Shown here one piece after another: positions 1 through 8,703 of a stretch of DNA of 64,000 nucleotides. The first letter of the stretch is position 1; every line of letters starts with the position of its first letter. This stretch comes from Lachnospiraceae bacterium (GTDB taxonomy: Bacteria; Bacillota; Clostridia; Lachnospirales; Lachnospiraceae). The translations under genes and the position numbers were made by a program. The DNA lies in NCBI GenBank assembly GCA_029054245.1, contig JAIDFQ010000005.1:75561-139560 (forward strand), written 5' to 3'. Under the pieces are notes generated by a model. The model saw nothing but the letters and a program-made list of their open reading frames with translations, made no database searches and had not been told where the DNA came from.

Positions 1-1019
1 TGGCGGTATACAATCATTATAAGCGGGTCGCCACTGGGACTATGGATAACATCGAAATAGAAAAGTCTAATATGTTGATGATTGGACCTACAGGGTGTGG
101 CAAGACTTATCTGGTAAAGACGCTTGCAAAGCTTTTGGATGTGCCTCTTGCCATTGCAGATGCCACTTCCCTCACGGAAGCAGGGTATATTGGGGATGAC
201 ATTGAAAGCGTAATCTCCAAGTTGCTTGCGGCTGCCGGCAATGATGCGGAAAAGGCAGAGAGAGGAATCGTCTTTATCGACGAGATCGATAAGATCGCTA
301 GAAAGAAAAACACTACCAGCAGAGACGTCAGCGGGGAAAGCGTTCAGCAGGGCATGCTGCGGCTATTAGAAGGAGCAGACGTGGAAGTGCCTGTGGGTGC
401 AAACAGCAAGAATGCCATGGTACCTCTAACTACCATCAATACAAGAAATATTCTGTTTATCTGCGGCGGTGCATTCCCAGATCTTGACGAGATTATCAAG
501 CAGCGTTTAAAGAAACAGACTTCCATCGGTTTTAATGCGGAGCTGAAAGATAAATTTGACAAGGAAAAAAATATATTAAGTCAGGTTACTGTGGAGGATT
601 TGAAGAAATTCGGCATGATACCGGAATTCCTAGGGCGTCTGCCGGTAATTTATACATTGGCGGCACTGGATAAGCCTATGCTGGTCAAGATATTGAAGGA
701 ACCTAAAAATGCAATTTTGAAACAGTATCAAAAGCTTTTGGAATTAGACGAAGTGAAGCTTGAATTTGATGAGGGTGCGTTGGAAGCCATTGCGGAAAAG
801 GCAATGAAGAAAGACACTGGCGCGAGAGCGCTGCGCGCCATCATTGAGGAATTTATGTTGGATATCATGTACGAGATTCCCAAGGATGATAATATCGGGC
901 GTGTCATCATCACTAGAGAATATATAGAAGGCACTGGCGGACCGGTGATTGATATCCGCAGTGTGAGCGGAGAAAATCCAGATAACCTGAAGGCAATAGA
1001 AGATAAGAAACAGAGCTAG
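1..1019 (+). CDS. clpX: ClpX-like AAA+ protein unfoldase (5' end outside window)
   Basis: ATP-dependent unfoldase that would feed substrates to ClpP. The reading frame is open from base 3, and the residues before the first in-window ATG read AVYNHYKR, a typical ClpX segment, so the gene starts upstream of the window. Visible features in order are Walker A (GPTGCGKT), pore loop GYIG, Walker B (GIVFIDEIDK), the second pore region (SRDVSGESVQQ), the ClpP-docking tripeptide IGF (in TSIGFNAEL), and sensor 2 (GARALR). The IGF loop implies ClpP partnership. The usual RKH loop (GGRKHP) before LFICGGAF is replaced by an unrelated stretch (VGANSKNAMVPLTT). This may be a divergent second ClpX with other substrates; whether an N-terminal zinc finger exists cannot be seen. 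A terminator follows. Confidence 0.9.
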   Translation, partial: AVYNHYKRVATGTMDNIEIEKSNMLMIGPTGCGKTYLVKTLAKLLDVPLAIADATSLTEAGYIGDDIESVISKLLAAAGNDAEKAERGIVFIDEIDKIARKKNTTSRDVSGESVQQGMLRLLEGADVEVPVGANSKNAMVPLTTINTRNILFICGGAFPDLDEIIKQRLKKQTSIGFNAELKDKFDKEKNILSQVTVEDLKKFGMIPEFLGRLPVIYTLAALDKPMLVKILKEPKNAILKQYQKLLELDEVKLEFDEGALEAIAEKAMKKDTGARALRAIIEEFMLDIMYEIPKDDNIGRVIITREYIEGTGGPVIDIRSVSGENPDNLKAIEDKKQS

Positions 1020-1071
1020 GGAAGCGATGATTTAATCAGCGGTTCCTGGTATGCAGGGATGAAAGATAAGC

Positions 1072-1115
1072 GGGTCCTGCGGCAGAGGGAGGAAACTGCC
1101 GCGGGACCCATTTTT
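1072..1115 (+). terminator. Rho-independent terminator after the ClpX-like gene
   Basis: A 14-bp stem (GGGTCCTGCGGCAG pairing with CTGCCGCGGGACCC, one G-T pair) with a 10-nt loop, followed by ATTTTT. It separates the ClpX-like gene from the protease gene. Confidence 0.9.
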
Positions 1116-1156
1116 AGGCTTTGACATATATTAAAAAAAAGACAATGAGACAGTAA

Positions 1157-2869
1157 ATGACAGATCGGGAAAAGATTTTATCAAATGATTATTATGATTT
1201 GATTACAGATTATATTCTCCCTCCACAGGTGCGGGAAAGTGCAGGAGATTATGTTTATCAACTCATAAGCGGTGAGATCGGCGTGACCTATATAAACCGT
1301 GCCGACGTCATGATGCCCATGAGCGTGAGCAATTTTACTTACTCTATTATACCGAAGGTGTTTGGGCTGATGCAGACAGGACCCATGGATACATTTGACC
1401 CGACTGCGCTGCTGCGAAGTGGGATTACTCAGGTACAAGGGGACGCGTTAAATCTTACGGGCAGAGGGGTGGTCATAGGTTTTTTGGATACAGGCATCCG
1501 GTATGATGAGGCGGTCTTTCGGAATCCAGACGGAAGCACCCGGATTTTAGGAATCTGGGATCAGACCATACAGACAGGAGAGCCGCCGGAAGGTATATTG
1601 TATGGAACAGAGTACAAAAAAGCGACCATAGATTTAGCCCTGCAAAGCGAAAATCCACGGGAGATCGTTCCAAGCTATGATGACATCGGACATGGAACGG
1701 CAATTGCCAGCGTTGCCGCAGGAAGTGTGCTAAGAAGCGGGCTTGAATTTACAGGTGCGGCGCCCCAGGCAGATATCGTCATGGTAAAGCTCAAGCAGGC
1801 AAAACAGCATCTGCGGGAATTTTATCTAATACCCGACGAGGTGCCTGCTTACGCAGAAAGCGATATATTGGTAGCGCTCCGTTACCTGGAAAGCTATGCA
1901 ATTTCGCTTGCAAGACCGCTGGTCATCTGCTTTGGACTTGGAACCAATATGGGAGACCATGAGGGAATCTCCATCATGGCGGACTATTTGAACCAGATTG
2001 CCACCAAGCGAAGCAGGGCAGTGGTCGTATGTGGCGGAAATGAGGGGAACAGTGCGCATCACTATCTGGGGTCTGCAACGGAAGGTCTTGCAGAAACCAC
2101 CGACAATGTGGAGATTAGGGTGGAAGAGGGGACGAGAGGATTTACGGCGGAGCTTTGGGGCTGCGTTCCGGCAAATCATGCCATAGCCATCAGGACGCCG
2201 GGAGGGGAGGTCACACCGAAAGTGGATTTCAGGGAACAGAGCAGCCGGGAATTTGAATTTGTGTTTACCAGAACCAAGATTCAGGTGGATCATGTCCTTG
2301 TAGAGCCGGGTTCCGGTGAGGAACTAATCTTTTTCAGGTTTGTGGATCCTGCGCCTGGTGTCTGGACGATACAGGTTACAATCAGTGGAAATGGAACGGG
2401 AAGTACATTCCACATATGGCTTCCGCTGAAGGAGTTTTTACAAAGCGATACGTATTTTCTGCGTCCCTCACCCTATACGACTTTGACAGAGCCTGCTAAT
2501 GTGAGGGAGGTTATTACGACTACTACCTATAATGATGAAAATGGAAGCTTCTGGTCGGAATCGGGAAGAGGGTATACCAGAACCGGACGCATCAAGCCGG
2601 ATCTCTGTAGTCCGGGTGTGGATATCAGTACGGCGGTGGGACGACGGACCGGCTCCAGCATGGCGGTTGCTCTGGCAGCCGGGGCAGCGGCACTGTTTTT
2701 GCAATGGGCGGTGGTGGAGGTGAATCGCCCCAGAGTGGAGAGCAGAGAACTTAAAAATTACCTGATCCGGGGAGCTGACAGGTCGCCGCGGGAAGAATAT
2801 CCCAGCCGGGAATGGGGGTATGGGCGCTTGGATATTGCGGGGACCTTTGAGGTGTTGGCGGGGATATAA
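1157..2869 (+). CDS. S8 (subtilisin-like) serine protease, Csp-like
   Basis: A 570-residue subtilase. The catalytic triad is complete: Asp111 in FLDTGI, His179 in DIGHGTA, Ser501 in GSSMA, with the oxyanion-hole Asn295 in CGGNEGN. A ~200-residue insertion between the His/Asn and Ser blocks (about 310-480) looks beta-rich, as in the CspA/B/C-type germination proteases and related Clostridia S8 paralogs. No signal peptide is visible, so it may act in the cytoplasm or be released by another route. The ATG at 1157 has only a weak ribosome site. It is flanked by terminators on both sides, hence probably monocistronic. The substrate is unknown. Confidence 0.9.
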   Translation: MTDREKILSNDYYDLITDYILPPQVRESAGDYVYQLISGEIGVTYINRADVMMPMSVSNFTYSIIPKVFGLMQTGPMDTFDPTALLRSGITQVQGDALNLTGRGVVIGFLDTGIRYDEAVFRNPDGSTRILGIWDQTIQTGEPPEGILYGTEYKKATIDLALQSENPREIVPSYDDIGHGTAIASVAAGSVLRSGLEFTGAAPQADIVMVKLKQAKQHLREFYLIPDEVPAYAESDILVALRYLESYAISLARPLVICFGLGTNMGDHEGISIMADYLNQIATKRSRAVVVCGGNEGNSAHHYLGSATEGLAETTDNVEIRVEEGTRGFTAELWGCVPANHAIAIRTPGGEVTPKVDFREQSSREFEFVFTRTKIQVDHVLVEPGSGEELIFFRFVDPAPGVWTIQVTISGNGTGSTFHIWLPLKEFLQSDTYFLRPSPYTTLTEPANVREVITTTTYNDENGSFWSESGRGYTRTGRIKPDLCSPGVDISTAVGRRTGSSMAVALAAGAAALFLQWAVVEVNRPRVESRELKNYLIRGADRSPREEYPSREWGYGRLDIAGTFEVLAGI

Positions 2870-2916
2870 ACCTCAGATAAAGCAGTTATGAAACGAGCAA
2901 ATGTGCGGTGAGGGTT

Positions 2917-2954
2917 GCGCCGGAGATGCTGCCAGGCATTTCCGGCGCTTCTTT
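2917..2954 (+). terminator. Rho-independent terminator after the S8 protease
   Basis: Stem GCGCCGGA with TCCGGCGC plus an inner ATGC/GCAT pairing, then TTCTTT. The 451-base gap from 2870 to 3320 otherwise holds a small hairpin near 2998 and the palindrome at 3232; no gene is seen there. Confidence 0.8.
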
Positions 2955-3231
2955 ATGGCGTATGACTCTGATTATTTGATAGGCACTGTATTCACTTACG
3001 GTCTGACCGTAGCCATATTAGAAAAGGGAGAGATTTTTGCCGGCGACAAGTGACGGGAAAATGTGGCGCTGCCAGTTTTATTATGCGGCTGTGTCGCTTA
3101 TTTCTTGTGGCAAAATTCCTAATACTGTGATAAAATCAAAAAACAGAGATAAAAACACAATGTAAGGAATAACATCTCTTATAGAGCGGGCAGATGAATA
3201 CCTGCGCTGGTGGTCCTCTTGGGTGTGATAT

Positions 3232-3255
3232 TTACATGGTGTTAACACTATGTAA
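3232..3255. promoter_or_regulatory. 24-bp near-perfect palindrome upstream of the ATPase/TOPRIM pair
   Basis: The sequence TTACATGGTGTTAACAC...TATGTAA is its own reverse complement except for one mismatched pair. It lies ~70 bp upstream of the ATPase start, in a non-coding gap with nothing else to explain it, and could be a repressor operator for the cassette. No matching regulator is encoded next to it. Confidence 0.45.
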
Positions 3256-3320
3256 ATAAATGAAACAAGTGGTATTTTTCCTCTATTATCCGGATATTAT
3301 ACATAATGGAGGACTTCACC

Positions 3321-4457
3321 ATGATTGAAAGGATAGATTACGTGAAAATACAGTGGATTGAATTTGAAAATTTGAAAACAGGTCTTAAAATTGAAAGGAT
3401 AAACTTTAACGAAGACATTACGTTGTTAGTTGGATTATCTGGTGTTGGAAAAACTCAAGTTCTTAATGCAGTGGAATATTCATTAAATCTTGCGGTTGAT
3501 AAGGATGTAATCTTACGTCCATATCGTGTCGGAATGGGAATTTTAATTGATAATGATGAATATGAATGGATTTATGAAATAAACGAGATAAGTAAAGATG
3601 AATTGATTATTAATGAAGAAGGTAAATACGAATTTTCTTTTGAAAAACTTTTATGCAATGGAAAAATTATTTTTGAAAGAAAAAACGAGAAAGTAAGAGT
3701 AATTGGCTATGATAAAGTTCCACAACCCAAAAAGGATGAAAGCTTAATTTTGCAGTATTCAGAAAATGAAAATTTTGAAATTCTGATTTCCGGGATACGC
3801 AAGTTATACTCTGTAGAAATTGAGTTAGCAGTTAGAGGAGGAATACGGAGCGAGAGTTTTAGTCGATTGAAATCTAAAGTGACAGATACGATTAGAAATG
3901 AAAAAAATGTAGAATTTAAAGTATTTAGTCATCTTCCGGTAGCGTTGAAACTGTATATTGCAAAGAGATATTATCTTGAATTATATATCAAAATTTTTGA
4001 GGCTGTAAAGGAATTGTTTATAGAAATTGAAGATATAGATGTGGAGGAAGATAATGTAAGAGAAATGTATTTGGTATCCATTCAGGTATACGGTAAAAAG
4101 TTATTACAACATGATATCTCAAATGGAATGTTGAAAACCATATATTATATTGTTGAATTATTCACAATGTCTGAAGATTCTTTGGTGTTAATTGATGAAT
4201 TTGAGAATGGTTTAGGAGTGAATTGCATTGATTTACTTTCCGAATTGATGCTATCAGAGCGGAATGATCTTCAATTTATTATAACCAGCCACCACCCTAA
4301 AATTATAAATGCTATTGATAAGGATAAGTGGAGAATTATTGATCGAGATGATTGCGTAGTAAAAAATAGTGGTAGTTTGGCTTATGGTATAGGTAACAGT
4401 CAACATGATGCTTATTTCAATTTGATTAATAGATGGGAGTTTGAAGGAAAGATATAA
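3321..4457 (+). CDS. AAA/SMC-like ATPase of a two-gene putative defence cassette
   Basis: An ABC/SMC-type ATPase of the AAA_15/AAA_21 group, 378 residues. Walker A is GLSGVGKT (38-45), the signature region is ISNGMLKTI (~266-274), Walker B is LVLIDEFENG (~288-297), and the H-switch is TSHH. The start at 3321 is chosen because an ATG at 3306 would place the GGAGG (3309-3313) inside the gene; from 3321 the spacing is 7. The stop codon overlaps the ATG of the TOPRIM gene by one base, so the two are translationally coupled. Base composition is clearly more AT-rich than the flanks, suggesting transfer. The layout (ATPase plus small TOPRIM partner) resembles PARIS-type abortive defence; the exact family is uncertain. 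Confidence 0.75.
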   Translation: MIERIDYVKIQWIEFENLKTGLKIERINFNEDITLLVGLSGVGKTQVLNAVEYSLNLAVDKDVILRPYRVGMGILIDNDEYEWIYEINEISKDELIINEEGKYEFSFEKLLCNGKIIFERKNEKVRVIGYDKVPQPKKDESLILQYSENENFEILISGIRKLYSVEIELAVRGGIRSESFSRLKSKVTDTIRNEKNVEFKVFSHLPVALKLYIAKRYYLELYIKIFEAVKELFIEIEDIDVEEDNVREMYLVSIQVYGKKLLQHDISNGMLKTIYYIVELFTMSEDSLVLIDEFENGLGVNCIDLLSELMLSERNDLQFIITSHHPKIINAIDKDKWRIIDRDDCVVKNSGSLAYGIGNSQHDAYFNLINRWEFEGKI

Positions 4458-5149
4458 TGAATTTTTACTTTTTATTGGAAGATGAAAAATCTTTTCTAAA
4501 AGTACTACCTTTATGGTTTGAATATATGAATTTTGGATATAAACGTGTTGCGGATATACAAGAAGTACAGGAAAGAAATTATGTTTTGCAGAGTGGGCAA
4601 GGAGTTACTCAATTAGTAACGAAAGCTCTTTTTGATACAATAGATACTATTTTACTGAATCCAGGTAAAATTGATAAATTAGTAATAATTTTAGATGCTG
4701 AGGAATTAAGGGCTGAAGATAGGATACAAAAAGTGAATGAACAAATTAGTAAACATTATGAAATTGGAAAGATAGATTTTGATATAGTGGTGTTTGTTTG
4801 CAATCATTGCTTTGAAACATGGCTATTGGGGTGTCGTGGATTATATCCAGAGAAAGAAGTTGATAAAACATCTGATTTTTATCAATACTATAACCATTAT
4901 AATATTGGAGAGAGTGATCCTGAAGATATGATGCCACCAGTGGGGAATGCGGATACTATTGCGAAATATCATTTTCATTATCTCCACGAATTGCTTAGGC
5001 ATAAGAAAATTAGATATTCTAAAAATAATACAAAAAATGTAGCAACGGAAGAATATTTTAAAGGAATAGTTGAAAGAGTATGTGTTACAGAACATTTAAA
5101 TTCTTTCAAAAAATTTTATGACTTTGTATCTTGCGTAAAGAGACAATGA
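4457..5149 (+). CDS. TOPRIM/RloB-like nuclease partner of the ATPase
   Basis: A 230-residue protein with a TOPRIM-like pattern: a Glu near the N-terminus (FLLEDEKSF, Glu8), a hydrophobic strand ending in acidic residues (LVIILDAEEL, Asp80/Glu82-83), and CFETWLLG (118-125), which resembles the conserved CFExWLL block of RloB/DUF4435-like proteins. By analogy it would be the effector nuclease held in check by the upstream ATPase. It overlaps that gene by one base and is similarly AT-rich. Family assignment comes from motif reading only; a DUF4276- or DUF4435-type label is also possible. Confidence 0.55.
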   Translation: MNFYFLLEDEKSFLKVLPLWFEYMNFGYKRVADIQEVQERNYVLQSGQGVTQLVTKALFDTIDTILLNPGKIDKLVIILDAEELRAEDRIQKVNEQISKHYEIGKIDFDIVVFVCNHCFETWLLGCRGLYPEKEVDKTSDFYQYYNHYNIGESDPEDMMPPVGNADTIAKYHFHYLHELLRHKKIRYSKNNTKNVATEEYFKGIVERVCVTEHLNSFKKFYDFVSCVKRQ

Positions 5150-5184
5150 TTCTACATATATTATAAATATGTGGCTCTATTTTG

Positions 5185-5223
5185 GCTCTAATAATTTTAC
5201 TGACACAAATTCGAGAGCTTTTT
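5185..5223 (+). terminator. Terminator after the ATPase/TOPRIM pair
   Basis: Imperfect stem GCTCT...AGAGC with inner AATTT/AAATT pairing, followed by a run of five T. It ends the putative defence cassette. Confidence 0.6.
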
Positions 5224-5255
5224 AAAGAAGAAGGATAATGAAATTGAGGTGAGGG

Positions 5256-5280
5256 CAGTCTGGAGACAGACTGTCTTCTT
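5256..5280 (+). terminator. Second hairpin terminator, 5256-5280
   Basis: Six-bp stem CAGTCT/AGACTG with a GGAGAC loop, followed by TCTTCTTT. It may back up the terminator at 5185. Confidence 0.5.
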
Positions 5281-5430
5281 TACTTAAAAAAATTTGATGG
5301 TAAGGGCGTTTTGGAAAGATATGATGTATAATATAATGAATGAAAGTCAAAGGAGAGGAGGTCGAAAAAATTGATTGGTGGCACAAATCGCAATAGAACA
5401 GTTGCCATATTTCAGGAAAGGAGATTATGT

Positions 5431-5877
5431 ATGCAATATCTTGCAGTCTTACTAGGAATTTTCGGTTTGGAACTTAAAATCAAAAATAAGATAGAGGAAA
5501 CAAAGAAAGAGGGGCAGACAGAAGAAAAGTGCGGTGGCTTTCTGTTGATCAGAAAACATCACAACCGGGGCGCTTTTTTAAATACAGGTCAGCACAGACC
5601 CAAACTCATTACAGCAGTATCCCTCCTGCTGACGGCGATTCTCACTGTTTTTTATGTCCTGACGCTTGGAACGGCGGGAAAGGGGCTTTTGAAATGGGGG
5701 CTTACGCTGTTGCTTGGCGGTGCGTACAGCAACACCTACGATCGACTTGCGCGTAAGTATGTGGTGGATTATGTAAGCTTTGACCTTCCCTTCGGATTAA
5801 GAAAAATCATTTTTAATATAGGAGATTTCTGTATTATGATAGGCGCTTTCGTCAGCGTGATTGGGTATAACAGATAA
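5431..5877 (+). CDS. LspA-like (signal peptidase II family) membrane protein
   Basis: A 148-residue protein with lipoprotein signal peptidase signatures: NRGAF (45-49, cf. NxGAAF), GGAYSNTYDR with Asp104, YVVDYVSF, and FNIGD with Asp132, i.e. both aspartates of the LspA dyad. Hydrophobic helices lie at about 58-79, 85-99 and 128-146. The N-terminal helix is short and is followed by a charged loop (KIKNKIEETKKEG) unlike housekeeping LspA. The start at 5431 has AAAGGAG 7 bases upstream; a TTG at 5371 in the same frame also has a GGAGG and cannot be excluded. It sits just before a GntR/ABC operon. It may be a specialised paralog; the substrate is unknown. Confidence 0.65.
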   Translation: MQYLAVLLGIFGLELKIKNKIEETKKEGQTEEKCGGFLLIRKHHNRGAFLNTGQHRPKLITAVSLLLTAILTVFYVLTLGTAGKGLLKWGLTLLLGGAYSNTYDRLARKYVVDYVSFDLPFGLRKIIFNIGDFCIMIGAFVSVIGYNR

Positions 5878-5906
5878 AATTTGGCGAAAAAATCCTTTTT
5901 ATAGAC

Positions 5907-5951
5907 TTGACAAAGTCCTGAAAGTGTATTATTGTATCAATAGAATAGTAC
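5907..5951 (+). promoter_or_regulatory. Sigma-A promoter with overlapping GntR(YtrA)-type operator
   Basis: TTGACA at 5907 and TATTGT at 5930 with a 17-bp spacer. A 26-bp dyad (5926-5951, GTATTAT...ATAGTAC) covers the -10 region. Its place directly before a YtrA-type regulator gene suggests autorepression of the regulator/ABC operon. Confidence 0.65.
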
Positions 5952-5966
5952 AAAAGGAGGATGCAT

Positions 5967-6335
5967 ATGGCATGGAATTTAGATTCTGACCGTCCGATTT
6001 ATACCCAGATTCTGGAAGAAATACAGCTGCGGGTCATTACAGGGCAGTATAAGCCGGGGACGAAGATACCCAGCGTAAGGGAACTGGCGGCGCAGGCGGG
6101 AGTCAATCCCAACACGATGCAGAAAGCATTGGCAGAACTGGAGCGGGAAGGCTTAGTGATGGCGCAGAGGACAAGCGGACGGATCGTGACGGAGGATATG
6201 GAAATGATTAAAGAAACGCGAAATAAAATTGCACGTGAGCAGATAAATGATTTTATTGAAAAGATGTTGAAACTGGGCTTTCAAAAAGAGGAGATCATCA
6301 CACTGATCAGGCAGGCACAGGGGGGAGAGGCATGA
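5967..6335 (+). CDS. GntR family transcriptional regulator, YtrA subfamily
   Basis: A 122-residue DNA-binding regulator. The winged helix-turn-helix spans roughly 8-75 (PIYTQILEEI, GTKIPSVRELA, NPNTMQKALAELEREGLV), followed by a short C-terminal helical dimerisation tail, as in YtrA rather than the long FadR/HutC types. The start at 5967 is preferred over 5961 because GGAGG ends 7 bases before it. It overlaps the ABC ATPase gene by four bases (ATGA). YtrA regulators usually repress their own ABC operon and are relieved by cell-wall-active compounds; the palindrome at 5926-5951 is the likely operator. Confidence 0.93.
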   Translation: MAWNLDSDRPIYTQILEEIQLRVITGQYKPGTKIPSVRELAAQAGVNPNTMQKALAELEREGLVMAQRTSGRIVTEDMEMIKETRNKIAREQINDFIEKMLKLGFQKEEIITLIRQAQGGEA

Positions 6336-7033
6336 ACGAGTTAGTACAGATTAATAACCTTACTAAGGTTTATGAACAGAAAAAGATGGCATTGGACCAC
6401 ATGAATCTTACCATTCCAAGAGGAAAGATTATTGGGCTTCTTGGACCTAATGGCAGCGGCAAGACTACCTTGATTAAGTTGATCAGTGGACTGCTTGTGG
6501 CAACGGAAGGGGAGGTGCTTGTGAATGGGAAAAGACCGGGACCGGAGACGAAAGCAGTTGTGTCTTATCTTCCTGAGAGAACTTACTTTCAAGGAGGCAT
6601 GCAGGTAAAAGAGTTGATTGCCTATTTTGCTGACTTTTATCAGGATTTCCGTCCAGAGAGAGCAAGGCAGATGCTGGCGAATCTTAACATTGACGAAAAT
6701 GCCCGCCTGAAAACACTTTCCAAGGGAACAAAAGAAAAAGTGCAGCTGATTATGGTCATGAGCAGAGATGCCCAGCTTTATATTTTGGATGAGCCCATTG
6801 CGGGTGTGGATCCTGCGGCGAGGGACTATATTTTAAGGACGATCATAAGCAATTATAATGAAAATGCCACTGTCCTTATTTCCACGCATCTGATATCTGA
6901 TATCGAGAAAGTGCTGGACGAAGTTGTCTTTATCCGTGATGGAAGGGTTATTTTACAGGATACGGTGGAAAATATCAGGGAGCGCAGAGGAAAATCTGTG
7001 GATTCTTATTTCAGGGAGGTGTTCGCATGTTAG
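6332..7033 (+). CDS. ABC transporter ATP-binding protein (YtrB/EcsA-like)
   Basis: The 233-residue nucleotide-binding subunit of an ABC exporter. Walker A GPNGSGKT (38-45), signature LSKGT (129-133, variant of LSGGQ), Walker B LYILDEP (149-155), H-loop His186 in STHL. The Q-loop site reads SYLPERTYF, as in EcsA/YtrB-type ATPases that lack the canonical Gln. It overlaps the regulator gene before it and the permease gene after it, so the three form one operon probably handling cell-envelope stress or peptide antibiotics. Confidence 0.93.
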   Translation: MNELVQINNLTKVYEQKKMALDHMNLTIPRGKIIGLLGPNGSGKTTLIKLISGLLVATEGEVLVNGKRPGPETKAVVSYLPERTYFQGGMQVKELIAYFADFYQDFRPERARQMLANLNIDENARLKTLSKGTKEKVQLIMVMSRDAQLYILDEPIAGVDPAARDYILRTIISNYNENATVLISTHLISDIEKVLDEVVFIRDGRVILQDTVENIRERRGKSVDSYFREVFAC

Positions 7034-7881
7034 GGAAATTGTTAAAACATGAGTGGAGGGCTGTCTGGAAGGTTCCTACGCTTTTGATTGGTGTACTGAT
7101 GATTATTGCTGTAGCCGCGGGATGTACGTTTGCACTGCCTATATGGGACAGTGAGTGGATTGGTCTTCCGCTTTCCGGCGTTATGATGATCGTGATGTTC
7201 TACTTTGCCATGATCGCGGTGGGCATCGGCATTACGATTTACTTTGCGGTACGATATTATAAGAACATGTACACGGATGAAGGATACCTGACCCATACAC
7301 TGCCGGTCACCGCCCGCTCGCTTTTGCTCAACAAGGTGATTACCATGACCGCGTGGAATCTGATTGGCGGTGTTGCGATAATTGTAAGCATCTTTGTTTT
7401 TGGAGGCGTTACGCTCCTGGCGCTGATGCCGAAGGATAGTTCTTACGCAAGAGAGCTGGTGGAGGCATTTGTTCAGCTTCCGGCAGCGCTGCGGGAGCTT
7501 TGGAACGAACCGGCGCTGAGAGGAATCAATGGATTTTGCGCGAGCATCATATTCCTAGTGCTGGCAAGTGCATTCAGCGGAACGATGATGGTCATTGGCT
7601 CTATCACGCTGGGACAGATGGTGCGAAAGCACAGGATTTTGGGAGCTGTTGGCGCATACTTTGCAATTAATTGTGCGATGCAGTTTCTTACGACCATCAT
7701 TATCATGCCCGTCATGATGATGAGAATAAACGGTGCAATCGATGATATGTATATGGATGTATCGCCATTTCCGGTTATGACACCTATGTATATCATAATA
7801 GCGGTGGTGTCTTTAGGCATAGCCATTGGTTTGTACTTTATGAGCGAGTATTTGGTACGCAGACGATTGGAATTAGAATAA
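7027..7881 (+). CDS. ABC transporter permease
   Basis: A 284-residue integral membrane protein with about six hydrophobic segments (starting near 17, 50, 108, 177, 208 and 250), partner of the ATPase whose gene it overlaps by seven bases. The N-terminus (LLKHEWRAVWKV) is typical of ABC-2-type permeases of the YtrC/D kind. The substrate is not evident. It is the last gene of the GntR/ABC operon. Confidence 0.88.
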   Translation: MLGKLLKHEWRAVWKVPTLLIGVLMIIAVAAGCTFALPIWDSEWIGLPLSGVMMIVMFYFAMIAVGIGITIYFAVRYYKNMYTDEGYLTHTLPVTARSLLLNKVITMTAWNLIGGVAIIVSIFVFGGVTLLALMPKDSSYARELVEAFVQLPAALRELWNEPALRGINGFCASIIFLVLASAFSGTMMVIGSITLGQMVRKHRILGAVGAYFAINCAMQFLTTIIIMPVMMMRINGAIDDMYMDVSPFPVMTPMYIIIAVVSLGIAIGLYFMSEYLVRRRLELE

Positions 7882-7971
7882 ATAGGTTATGTTTCTGCGC
7901 GGCGGGCAGTCGATGGAGCTGGTGGAAATAAGCAGCCGGGCAAAAGTTTGATGTATAGGGGAGGAAGCAAA

Positions 7972-8652
7972 ATGTCAAATGAGCGTGAGATGATACAGGA
8001 AATGTGCGAGATTGGAAGAAGAGTCTATGAAAGAGGCATGGTGGCTGCAAATGACGGCAATTTTTCTGTAAAGCTGAATGAGAACGAGTTCCTTTGTACC
8101 CCTACAGGAGTGAGTAAAGGATTCATGACCCCAGAAGCCATCTGCCGAATTGATGCGGATGGCAGGCTTCTTGAAGCAAATGGGAATTTCAAACCCTCCT
8201 CGGAGATGAAGATGCACCTTAGGGTCTACAAGGAGCGGTCAGATGTACAGGCAGTGGTCCATGCCCATCCTCCTTATGCAACAACTTTTGCGGCGGCAGG
8301 GATTCCTTTAGAGAAACCAGTTCTTTCCGAAGCAATCCTGACACTTGGCAAAGTGCCGGTGGCAAGGTATGGAACCCCTTCCACCCAGGAGGTGCCTGAC
8401 GCAGTTGCCGAATATCTGCCTTATTATGATGCCATGCTGCTGGCGAATCACGGGGCTTTAACCTACGGAGATTCGTTGATGAATGCATATCACAAGATGG
8501 AATCGGTGGAATTTTATGCAAGAATTCTTTATCAGATTCAGATGCTCGGCGGAGCAAAGGAACTTTCGCCAGAGCAGGTGGAGGACATATACGAAATCAG
8601 AAGAAAATCGGGTATGGCAGGGAGGCACCCAGCGCTGTTTCCAGAGAAATAA
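7972..8652 (+). CDS. Class II aldolase (L-fuculose-phosphate aldolase-like)
   Basis: A 226-residue zinc aldolase of the FucA/AraD family. Family features: NDGNFSV near the N-terminus, Glu78 in SSEMKMH, the zinc ligands His97 and His99 in VHAHPPYATTF, and His160 in ANHGALTYG. In FucA this reaction splits L-fuculose-1-phosphate into DHAP and lactaldehyde; an AraD-type epimerase or another aldol substrate is possible. The start at 7972 has GGGAGG 8 bases upstream. No sugar kinase or isomerase is adjacent, so the pathway context is missing. Confidence 0.85.
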   Translation: MSNEREMIQEMCEIGRRVYERGMVAANDGNFSVKLNENEFLCTPTGVSKGFMTPEAICRIDADGRLLEANGNFKPSSEMKMHLRVYKERSDVQAVVHAHPPYATTFAAAGIPLEKPVLSEAILTLGKVPVARYGTPSTQEVPDAVAEYLPYYDAMLLANHGALTYGDSLMNAYHKMESVEFYARILYQIQMLGGAKELSPEQVEDIYEIRRKSGMAGRHPALFPEK

Positions 8653-8703
8653 AGGATTTGTAATCTATAAATATTAAAGAGAAAAATTTAAAAATCGATA
8701 AAA

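Noticed and set aside
1121-1150. TTGACA upstream of the S8 protease as a promoter
   Set aside because: A 17-bp spacer puts AATGAG at the -10 position and leaves almost no leader before the ATG at 1157.
1826-2293. 155-codon minus-strand frame within the protease gene
   Set aside because: It is antisense to a gene with a full catalytic triad, has no recognisable motif and no ribosome site; a shadow frame.
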